Shown here piece by piece: positions 1 to 6,994 of a stretch of DNA of 64,000 nt. The number at the start of each line of letters is the position of its first letter. Positions within the stretch are counted from its first letter, which is position 1. The notes beneath the pieces are model-generated. The model was not told the DNA's origin. It worked only from the letters and a program-made list of their open reading frames with translations, and made no database searches. The stretch covers positions 21,826 through 85,825 of the forward strand of contig CAYUDC010000002.1 in assembly GCA_964443415.1 (NCBI GenBank), written 5' to 3'. Source of the DNA: B1 sp964443415 (lineage in GTDB: Bacteria > Bacteroidota > Bacteroidia > UKL13-3). Position numbers and translations under genes: made by a program.

Positions 1-158
1 CCTGTAAGCACTTGGTTTATTGTGTCTAAGCCTACCTCAATGGTATAATTTACCTTTTGCTGCCAGTTTGCCTGATTAAGGGAATTTGGCTTGTTTTGTG
101 CTAAAGATAAAATTGCATTCGTTAGAATGGCAGTTGAAAGCAGTAAAATATTTTTCAT
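1..158 (-). CDS. N-terminal fragment of a secreted protein, probably an M1-family metallopeptidase
   Basis: An ATG at 158-156 on the reverse strand opens a frame that runs off the left edge, giving about 52 residues. It starts with a signal peptide (MKNILLLSTAILTNAILSLA, ending in a typical A-Q junction). The mature part reads about NQANWQQKVNYTIEVGLDTI, which resembles the opening of the large M1 aminopeptidases of Bacteroidota, where a WQQxVxY motif and an amphipathic first beta strand precede the peptidase body. The zinc-binding domain lies outside the window, so the family call is an inference from a short stretch. The gene is divergent from the TPR gene; the 112-bp gap holds that gene's promoter. 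Confidence 0.6.
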   Translation of the reverse strand, partial: MKNILLLSTAILTNAILSLAQNKPNSLNQANWQQKVNYTIEVGLDTINQVLT

Positions 159-218
159 TTTCAGTAGTCTAATTTTCAGGAAAGTGAATATTAAGTGCGA
201 AAATTCGTGTTTTTGTGC

Positions 219-249
219 TTTCGAACCAAGCTAAAGGAGTGTAAATTTG
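219..249 (+). promoter_or_regulatory. Bacteroidota-type promoter for the TPR gene
   Basis: The -7 element TAAATTTG (242-249) fits TAnnTTTG exactly. A TTTC at 219-222 lies 19 bp upstream, in the place of the -33 TTTG element, with one mismatch. The ATG at 271 is 21 bp downstream. Confidence 0.5.
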
Positions 250-270
250 ATAAACTAATATTATAGGCCT

Positions 271-1671
271 ATGGAAGGCAACGATTTTTTGGGGGAAGAT
301 GTGAGTAATAACGTTCAGCGGTACGAAAAAATGCTGCGGAACAAAACTCAAGACTATTTTGATGCAGAAGCCATTGAAGGGATTATTGATTATTATATTC
401 AAACAGACAAGTTAAAAAAGGCAGCAGAGGCAATCATCTTTGGAAAGGATTTATACGCCACTCATATTCCTTTTTGGATAAAGCAGGCTGAATTGTATAT
501 TCTCACCAATAAGTTTGAGGAGGCAATGTTAGAAATAGAAAAGGCCGAATTGTATGAACCATTTAATTCGGAAATTCTATTGCTGAAAGGTGAAGTTTGT
601 ATTAACCTAGAGGAAATGGAAGAAGCATCTGAGCTATTTGAAAAAGCATTGATGCATGCCGATGAAAGGTTGGACATGTTATTTGAAATAGCCTACGTCT
701 ATGAAGATAATGACCACTTTGAAGAAGCCTCTAAGTATTTTGAATTAATTATTTCTGAAGAACCAGCTTTAGAGCAAGCCTATTATGAAATTGCCCACTG
801 CTCGGATGTATTAAGTGATTATCCAAAGGCAGTTAGGTACTTAGATGCCTTGATAAATATTGATCCATATAACACGGGTGCATGGTATAATTTAGGAATT
901 ACATACAGTAAAATGAGTCAGTTTGAAAAGGCAATAGAAGCTTTTGACTATTGTTTGGTGATTGAAGAGGATTATACCATCGCTAGATTTAATAAAGCCA
1001 ATTGTTTAGTAGAGCTTGATAAATTTGCAGAGGCTATCCCAGAATATCTATCGGTTATTGAAATTGAAGGCGGTGATAGTATTACCTTCTGCAATTTAGC
1101 AGGTTGTTATGAAAGATTAGGTAGGTTTGATGATGCTAGAACACAATACAGAAAGGCTGCACAACTAAACCCCAATCTTGCAGAGGCTTGGTTTGGAATT
1201 GGTTTAACCTTTGAGAAAGAACTTCAATTTAAAGATGCCTTACAGTATTTTAAAAGAGCTATTTTATTAGAACCTGATAATTTAGAATTTTTACTAGTAT
1301 TGGCCGAATGCGAGTACCGATTAGGATATATAAAAGAGGCAGACAATCTTTATAAAAAGATGGTTGACCTAGACCCTGGTATGATGGAGGCTTGGCTTGA
1401 TTGGAGTTTTGTAAAATTTATGGAGGGTGACATCTTAGAAGCAAAAAACCTATTGTTAAATGCTTTAATGTTTGACCCAAGCTGTCATCAGTATCATTAC
1501 AGATTAGTAGTTTATTTTTATGAGCTTGGAGACATAAAAGAGGCATTTAAGCACCTAGAGTTTGGATTAGCCCTGCATTTTGATGACCATTTCCTATTAT
1601 TTGACATAGCTCCCAAATTGCGAAAGTCTAATGATCTAATGCAGATTATCGAAAGTTATAGGCCCATTTAG
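271..1671 (+). CDS. Tetratricopeptide-repeat protein
   Basis: A 466-residue protein built almost entirely of 34-residue helix-turn-helix TPR units. Good examples are the units around residues 195-230 (W-Y-N-L-G-I-T-Y then F-E-K-A-I-E-A-F) and 300-335 (W-F-G-I-G-L-T-F then F-K-D-A-L-Q-Y-F), each ending in the usual P or D turn. There is no signal peptide or membrane segment, so it is probably a cytoplasmic scaffold that binds other proteins. It is the first of a forward series and 74 bp ahead of the phosphosulfolactate synthase-like gene; from memory this pair is common in Bacteroidota. A consensus promoter lies just upstream. No partner or specific role can be read from the sequence. Confidence 0.9.
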   Translation: MEGNDFLGEDVSNNVQRYEKMLRNKTQDYFDAEAIEGIIDYYIQTDKLKKAAEAIIFGKDLYATHIPFWIKQAELYILTNKFEEAMLEIEKAELYEPFNSEILLLKGEVCINLEEMEEASELFEKALMHADERLDMLFEIAYVYEDNDHFEEASKYFELIISEEPALEQAYYEIAHCSDVLSDYPKAVRYLDALINIDPYNTGAWYNLGITYSKMSQFEKAIEAFDYCLVIEEDYTIARFNKANCLVELDKFAEAIPEYLSVIEIEGGDSITFCNLAGCYERLGRFDDARTQYRKAAQLNPNLAEAWFGIGLTFEKELQFKDALQYFKRAILLEPDNLEFLLVLAECEYRLGYIKEADNLYKKMVDLDPGMMEAWLDWSFVKFMEGDILEAKNLLLNALMFDPSCHQYHYRLVVYFYELGDIKEAFKHLEFGLALHFDDHFLLFDIAPKLRKSNDLMQIIESYRPI

Positions 1672-1745
1672 GTAGACTGAGAAGATTTCATTTTTGTTTT
1701 AATTGGCTACATTTGAAGCCCATTTAGTATTTTGATATTATAGAC

Positions 1746-2537
1746 ATGAAGAATTTTAAATTAAAGCATATTCCAGAACGTACCCAAAGACCGCGCGAAA
1801 GTGGCTTAACAATGGTTATGGACAAAGGCCTTAGCATCAGAGAAGCAGAAGATATGATATCTGTGAGTGGTGAGTTTATAGATATAGTTAAATTAGGATT
1901 TGGAACATCCTTCGTAACCCCTCGATTAGAAGAAAAAATAAAGCTCTACCAAGAGAATGGAATCATAGTATACTTTGGTGGCACTTTGTTTGAAGCCTAT
2001 ATCGTTCGAAACCAGTTTGAAGATTATATCAAGGTTTTGGATAGGTTTGGAATGCAACACGCCGAGATTTCTGATGGCTCTATTGAGCTGCCGCATGATG
2101 TAAAATTAGATTATATCTCTAAGTTAAGTAAGCATGTTACTGTTTTGAGTGAAGTAGGGTCGAAGGATGTAGAGAAAATAATTCCACCTTATCAATGGAT
2201 TGAACTTATGCAAACAGAATTGGCTGCAGGTGCATGGAAGGTAATTGCCGAAGCCAGAGAGGCAGGAAATGTTGGGGTTTACAGAAGTAGCGGCGAAGTG
2301 CGTGAAGGTTTGGTTCAAGAAATACTTACAAAAATTCCAGAAGAAAAAATCATTTGGGAAGCACCACAAAAAGCACAACAAACCTATTTTATTAAGTTGG
2401 TAGGTGCCAATGTGAGTTTAGGGAATATCGCTCCAAATGACATCATTCCACTCGAAACGCTCAGGCTAGGATTAAGAAGCGATACATTTTCGTTCTTTTT
2501 AGGAAAAGGAGCAAAGTATTTGACAAAGAAAAAATAG
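1746..2537 (+). CDS. Phosphosulfolactate synthase-like protein (ComA family)
   Basis: A 263-residue protein with the features of the ComA TIM-barrel family: GLTMVMDKG near residue 20, IVKLGFGTS near 50, a long helical middle, LSEVGSKD near 137, the EAREAGN segment near 170 and WEAPQKAQQ near 212. ComA joins sulfite to phosphoenolpyruvate to give phosphosulfolactate, the first step to coenzyme M in methanogens. Bacterial relatives are taken to feed other sulfonates; in Bacteroidota sulfonolipids are a possible end product, but none of that pathway is visible here. It sits 13 bp ahead of the YqeY-like gene and is probably cotranscribed with it. Family is secure; exact substrate is not. Confidence 0.85.
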   Translation: MKNFKLKHIPERTQRPRESGLTMVMDKGLSIREAEDMISVSGEFIDIVKLGFGTSFVTPRLEEKIKLYQENGIIVYFGGTLFEAYIVRNQFEDYIKVLDRFGMQHAEISDGSIELPHDVKLDYISKLSKHVTVLSEVGSKDVEKIIPPYQWIELMQTELAAGAWKVIAEAREAGNVGVYRSSGEVREGLVQEILTKIPEEKIIWEAPQKAQQTYFIKLVGANVSLGNIAPNDIIPLETLRLGLRSDTFSFFLGKGAKYLTKKK

Positions 2538-2550
2538 AGGAAGCTTAAGG

Positions 2551-3000
2551 ATGACATTACAAGAAAAAATAAATGCCGATGTTATTGCGGCCATGAAATC
2601 TAAAGACGAAGTTAGTTTAAGAGCCTTACGTGGACTTAAATCTGCACTATTGCTAGCTGCTAGCGAGCCTGGAGCAAATGGCTCGGTGAGTGATGAAGCT
2701 GCATTGAAAATTTTTCAAAAACTGGCTAAACAAAGGAAAGAGTCTTTAGAAATTTATGTTCAAAATAAAAGAGAAGATTTAGCCAAGGTAGAACAAGAGG
2801 AGCTTGCGGTTATAGAGCGCTATCTGCCAGCACAAATGTCTGAGGCAGAAATTAAATCTATTTTAGAAAACCTTGCCAAAGAGGCAGGTGCTGCTACTGC
2901 TGCCGATTTTGGAAAAGTAATGCCTTTGGCCATGAAGGCGCTTGCTGGCAAAGCAGATGGAAAGATAATTTCTGCTGTATTAAAGCAAATTTTAGGATAA
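2551..3000 (+). CDS. GatB/YqeY domain protein
   Basis: A 149-residue stand-alone YqeY protein, the usual length of the family. It opens with a helical segment containing MKSKDEVSLRALRGLKSA and includes the conserved KQRKES...Y and ERYLPAQMSEAEI stretches, then G-K-V-M-P...K-A-D-G-K near the C terminus. The domain is homologous to the tRNA-binding tail of GatB and may bind tRNA or assist tRNA-dependent amidation, but its function is not settled. It follows the ComA-like gene by 13 bp and precedes the LOG gene by 14 bp, which suggests one transcript for the three. Confidence 0.88.
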   Translation: MTLQEKINADVIAAMKSKDEVSLRALRGLKSALLLAASEPGANGSVSDEAALKIFQKLAKQRKESLEIYVQNKREDLAKVEQEELAVIERYLPAQMSEAEIKSILENLAKEAGAATAADFGKVMPLAMKALAGKADGKIISAVLKQILG

Positions 3001-3014
3001 TCATCGGTTTATCA

Positions 3015-3728
3015 ATGACAGATTCGAACGAAGAAAGAATAAAGCGTGCCTTTCAAAAGAAAGATTGGCCAGAAATAAAAGTGAGTGACAGTTGGGCCAC
3101 TTTTAAAATTATGGCCGAATTTGTTGAAGGGTTTGAAAAGATGAGTAGAATCGGACCCTGTGTGTCCATATTTGGTTCGGCCCGAACAAAAAGAGACCAT
3201 CCTTATTATAAATTAGCTGAGGAGGTAGCCGCTAAACTTGTTGAAGCTGGATTTGGTGTTATCACTGGTGGGGGGCCTGGCATTATGGAAGCAGGGAACA
3301 AGGGCGCTAGAGAAGCTGGCGGTAAAAGTGTTGGATTGGGCATAGAGTTACCCTTTGAGCAGTTTTTTAACCAATATATTGATAGAGACAAGAGCATTAA
3401 TTTTGATTACTTTTTTGTTAGAAAAGTGATGTTTGTAAAATATGCCCAAGGATTTATAGCTATGCCTGGCGGTTTTGGCACTTTAGACGAATTGTTTGAG
3501 TCGCTTACACTTATTCAAACGCATAAAGTTGCTAAGTTTCCAGTTGTTTTGGTAGGCAGTGAATTTTGGAAGGGTTTGGTGGATTGGTTAAGAGAAACCA
3601 TGTGCGAAAAGGAAGGAAACATTAGCAAGGAAGATATGTTTATGTTTAAAGTAGTTGACACTGCAGAAGATGCAGTAAACTATATATTGGATTTTTATTC
3701 AGAGATAAGCATTAAGCCTAACTTCTAG
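3015..3728 (+). CDS. LOG-family protein (TIGR00730; nucleoside 5'-monophosphate phosphoribohydrolase-like)
   Basis: A 237-residue Rossmann-type protein carrying the family signatures: FGSAR near residue 53, GGGPGIMEAGNKGA at 86-99 and PGGFGTLDE at 151-159, the PGGxGTxxE active-site motif. Characterised members release the base from cytokinin riboside monophosphate or other nucleoside monophosphates. Many bacterial members act in nucleotide turnover and their true substrate is unknown. It is the last gene of a tight forward cluster with the ComA-like and YqeY-like genes; a 168-bp gap separates it from the malic enzyme gene. Confidence 0.88.
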   Translation: MTDSNEERIKRAFQKKDWPEIKVSDSWATFKIMAEFVEGFEKMSRIGPCVSIFGSARTKRDHPYYKLAEEVAAKLVEAGFGVITGGGPGIMEAGNKGAREAGGKSVGLGIELPFEQFFNQYIDRDKSINFDYFFVRKVMFVKYAQGFIAMPGGFGTLDELFESLTLIQTHKVAKFPVVLVGSEFWKGLVDWLRETMCEKEGNISKEDMFMFKVVDTAEDAVNYILDFYSEISIKPNF

Positions 3729-3896
3729 AAGCTTCGGGCAAGGAATTTATTACATTCTGAGCCTATGAAATAATCCTTGAACCCAAAAGCCCTTTTTTAA
3801 AGCAAATGTTTGCTTTCATGGCTACTTAAATAGGAGTCAAAGATTTAACGGCTAAGGTTGCAGGTAACATAAATTAAAGAATTAAATGATTAAAAG

Positions 3897-6155
3897 ATGA
3901 GTTTAAAAGAAGATGCTTTAAAATATCACAGCAAAGGTAAACCGGGTAAGATTGAGGTTATTCCAACCAAACCTACGAATACTAAAAGAGATTTGTCTTT
4001 GGCATATTCGCCAGGAGTGGCCGAACCTTGCTTGGCTATTGCAGAAAATCCAGATGACGTTTACAAGTACACAGCAAAGGGTAATCTTGTGGCTGTGATA
4101 AGTAACGGAACCGCAGTATTAGGATTGGGAGATATTGGTGCTTCTGCTTCTAAGCCTGTAATGGAAGGAAAAGGCGTGTTATTTAAAATCTTTGCAGATA
4201 TTGATGTGTTCGATATTGAAATCAATACCAAAGACACAGAGGAATTTATAAGGACTGTTAAAAATATTTCTACCACTTTTGGTGGGATCAATCTAGAAGA
4301 CATTAAAGCGCCTGAGTGTTTTGAAATAGAACAACGACTCAAAGAGGAACTCGATATTCCTATTATGCACGACGACCAACATGGCACAGCAATTATTACT
4401 GGTGCAGCCTTGTTAAACGCCTTAGAATTGGTTCAAAAGAAAATTGAAGAGGTGAAAGTTGTTTATAACGGCGCTGGTGCTTCGGCCATTTCTTGTGCAA
4501 AAATCATGATGGCTTTAGGGGTTAAACCAGAAAACCTAGTGATGTGTGATAGTAAAGGCGTTATCCGAAAAGATAATGCAAATTTAGATGCCATCAAAAG
4601 ACCGTTTGCAACCGCAAGAAACCTTCAAACACTGGAAGAAGCTATGGTTGGAGCAGATGTTTTTGTTGGCTTAAGCAAGGCAGATGTGGTAAGTCAGGAT
4701 ATGTTAAGGAGCATGAACCGCGATTGTATTGTGTTTGCCTTGGCTAATCCTAACCCAGAAATAACTTACGAATTGGCTATTGCCTCTAGACCAGACATTA
4801 TTCTAGCAACTGGCAGGAGCGATTATCCTAATCAGGTGAACAATGTGCTTGGCTTTCCATACATTTTTAGAGGTGCGTTGGATGTAAGAGCGTCTAAAAT
4901 CACCGAGGAAATGAAATTAGCAGCTGTCCATGCACTGGCCAAACTTACCAAAGAACCTGTTCCAGAGATTGTTAATCTTGCCTACAATGAAAAAAATGTA
5001 ACTTTTGGTAGAAGCTATATCATTCCAAAGCCAATAGATCCTCGATTAATTACCACCGTTTCGCCGGCTGTTGCAAAAGCTGCCATGGACTCTGGGGTAG
5101 CCAAGAATCCTATTACCGATTGGGAGGCTTATCATAATCAATTATTAAATAGGCTAGGGAAAGAAAGTAATTTTATTCGTGCTATTGCAGATAAAGCCAA
5201 GCAAAATCCAAAGCGTGTGGTATTTGCCGAAGCCGATAACTATAAAATTTTGAGGGCTGCGCAAATTGTAAAAGATGATGGTATCGCCCATCCTATTTTG
5301 CTTGGAAACAGAGCTAAAATTGAAGGATTAATAAACGAACATCAGGTTGCGCTAGGAGAGGTAGTGATCATTGATCCAATGGAAGATGAGGAGAGAAGAA
5401 ATAAGTATGCCGAAGTATTTTTTGCCAAGCGACAAAGGAGTGGAATTACTTTATACGAGGCCAAAAAATTGATGAGAGACAGGCAATATTTTGCTCCTAT
5501 GATGGTTGAAATGGGTGAGGCAGATGCAATGATTAGTGGCCTTACAAAGAATTACCCTAGCACCATTCGTCCTGCATTGCAAATTTTTGGTAAGGAAGAG
5601 GGCTCAAGTGTAGTGGCTGGAATGTATATTATGATCAGCAAAAAAGGGCCTTTGTTTTTTGCTGATTGCTCTGTTAACCGTGTTCCTGGCGTGCAGGAGC
5701 TTGTTAATATTACCAAACTTACCCATAAAGCTGTTTCTAACTTTAATATTAATCCTAGAATCGCCTTATTAAGTTATAGTAATTTTGGGTCGGCTAAAGG
5801 CGATGTGCCAAGTAAAATGGCAGAGGTTAGGAAACAACTTAAAGCCCAACAGCCTACCATGGTGGTGGATGGAGAAATTCAGGCAAATGTGGCACTCAAT
5901 CAAAAATTGCTTAGAGAGAATTTTCCTTTTAGCGAATTAGTAGGTGAACCTGTGAATACCTTTGTATTTCCTTCGCTTGCAGCGGGTAATATCACCTATA
6001 AAATGTTGCAGGAGCTTGGAGCGGCAGAGGCCATTGGCCCAGTTTTATTGGGCCTTAAAAAATCGGCGCATGTGCTTCAATTGGGTAGCAGTATCCGAGA
6101 AATAGTCAATATGGTAATGATTGCCGTTATCGACGCCCAAAGTAAATCAGCTTAA
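3897..6155 (+). CDS. maeB: NADP-dependent malic enzyme with phosphotransacetylase domain
   Basis: A 752-residue two-domain protein. Residues 1 to about 420 are a malic enzyme: SLAYSPGVAEPC at 34-45, the metal/substrate region with HDDQHGTA, and a nucleotide-binding VVYNGAGASAISCA. Residues from about 430 to the end match a phosphotransacetylase domain (SGLTKNYPSTIRPALQI). This fusion is the MaeB type, which decarboxylates malate to pyruvate with reduction of NADP; the C-terminal part usually has a regulatory rather than catalytic role. The 168-bp upstream gap (3729-3896) shows only an unremarkable inverted repeat at 3799-3816. Its TAA stop overlaps the stop of the convergent gene in the shared tetramer TTAA. 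Confidence 0.93.
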   Translation: MSLKEDALKYHSKGKPGKIEVIPTKPTNTKRDLSLAYSPGVAEPCLAIAENPDDVYKYTAKGNLVAVISNGTAVLGLGDIGASASKPVMEGKGVLFKIFADIDVFDIEINTKDTEEFIRTVKNISTTFGGINLEDIKAPECFEIEQRLKEELDIPIMHDDQHGTAIITGAALLNALELVQKKIEEVKVVYNGAGASAISCAKIMMALGVKPENLVMCDSKGVIRKDNANLDAIKRPFATARNLQTLEEAMVGADVFVGLSKADVVSQDMLRSMNRDCIVFALANPNPEITYELAIASRPDIILATGRSDYPNQVNNVLGFPYIFRGALDVRASKITEEMKLAAVHALAKLTKEPVPEIVNLAYNEKNVTFGRSYIIPKPIDPRLITTVSPAVAKAAMDSGVAKNPITDWEAYHNQLLNRLGKESNFIRAIADKAKQNPKRVVFAEADNYKILRAAQIVKDDGIAHPILLGNRAKIEGLINEHQVALGEVVIIDPMEDEERRNKYAEVFFAKRQRSGITLYEAKKLMRDRQYFAPMMVEMGEADAMISGLTKNYPSTIRPALQIFGKEEGSSVVAGMYIMISKKGPLFFADCSVNRVPGVQELVNITKLTHKAVSNFNINPRIALLSYSNFGSAKGDVPSKMAEVRKQLKAQQPTMVVDGEIQANVALNQKLLRENFPFSELVGEPVNTFVFPSLAAGNITYKMLQELGAAEAIGPVLLGLKKSAHVLQLGSSIREIVNMVMIAVIDAQSKSA

Positions 6156-6952
6156 TACCAAAGCTTTTTAGTATAAGTTCCTTTTTCGGTTTGAACCGAC
6201 ACAAGATACAAACTATGTGTTGGTTCGAACCGAAACAATAGTTGTGTACCATGTTGATTATTCTCTTGGTGAAATGGAATGCTTTTGCCTTCCATGTTTA
6301 CAATTTTCACATCCAACAATGGTAACTCAGACAGTATGGTTGCACCTAGCTCATTTTGAAGCAATTGAATGCTAGGAGCTGCTTTTACTTCTGAAATGCT
6401 GCTTAAAACATTGTTGAGGGTATATGTTTTAATAAATACTTTATCACCCTGCATGCTTTGGTCGTTATTTCCCATTACTGCTGCCGCATAAAAGGTAATT
6501 TTTTCGTTTTGGGGTGTGCTTGGTGCTTTCCACTTAAACTTCCAAGTTTTGGTATCCCTTGCATTGCTGCCTCTTAAGTTATGTGTAACATAATCTGAAA
6601 CCACTACACCAGAGTCTCCTGCCTCTAAAAATGTGCCTATATTTATAAATTCTAGTCCAGGATGTCTTGCATTTAGAGCAAACCCATATTTTTCTAATCC
6701 TGGATAATTACTGGTAACTTCAAAGTTGTAAATACTATCTGGACTAAACGTGCCTAGGTTTTCTACTCCATTTATAAGTATTTTAAGTGAACCAATTTGA
6801 TCTGGATTGTGATCACCTAAATGGCATGAGGCGCAACTTCCTTCCCCAGGCGCACCAGTAAGGTTAAACCCAATGGTTGAGGTGGCGTTGATGGTAAAGA
6901 CGCTTATACAAGCAATGATCCCAGCAAAAAAAATCCCTGTAATCTTTTTCAT
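6152..6952 (-). CDS. Secreted protein with choice-of-anchor V (CxxCH) domain and type A T9SS tail
   Basis: A 266-residue exported protein. After a signal peptide (MKKITGIFFAGIIACISVFT) comes CASCH at residues 40-44, a CxxCH of the kind that binds haem, within the GSCASCHLGDHNP context of the choice-of-anchor V family. A beta-sandwich-like middle follows. The last 75 residues look like a type A T9SS sorting domain ending in SLYLVSVQTEKGTYTKKLWY, so the protein is probably exported through the type IX system. Whether haem is bound is unknown. Its start codon and first codons form a terminator-like hairpin (6933-6961) downstream of infB. Two copies of the window's repeated palindrome fall in its 3' end. 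Confidence 0.8.
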   Translation of the reverse strand: MKKITGIFFAGIIACISVFTINATSTIGFNLTGAPGEGSCASCHLGDHNPDQIGSLKILINGVENLGTFSPDSIYNFEVTSNYPGLEKYGFALNARHPGLEFINIGTFLEAGDSGVVVSDYVTHNLRGSNARDTKTWKFKWKAPSTPQNEKITFYAAAVMGNNDQSMQGDKVFIKTYTLNNVLSSISEVKAAPSIQLLQNELGATILSELPLLDVKIVNMEGKSIPFHQENNQHGTQLLFRFEPTHSLYLVSVQTEKGTYTKKLWY

Positions 6953-6961
6953 TACAGGGAT
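6933..6961 (-). terminator. Terminator-like hairpin overlapping the start codon of the downstream gene
   Basis: A perfect 11-bp inverted repeat, ATCCCTGTAAT / ATTACAGGGAT (6933-6943 and 6951-6961), with a 7-base loop, is followed on the reverse strand by eight T. It lies 33 bp after the infB stop and looks like that operon's terminator. The ATG of the next gene (6952-6950) sits at the stem-loop boundary and the T run encodes its two Phe residues, so the hairpin is also part of that coding sequence. Confidence 0.75.
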
Positions 6962-6994
6962 AGACCAAATTTTTTGGTAAAAAGTTGTATCTAG

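Noticed and set aside
3799..3816. AAAGCAAA/TTTGCTTT inverted repeat upstream of maeB as terminator
   Set aside because: The stem is AT-rich and no T run follows it on either strand.
4519..4528. GGGTTAAACC in maeB as a further palindrome copy
   Set aside because: It fits GGKTYRAMCC with TA at the centre, but every other copy has TG, CA or CG. One such match is near chance expectation, so it is not counted.
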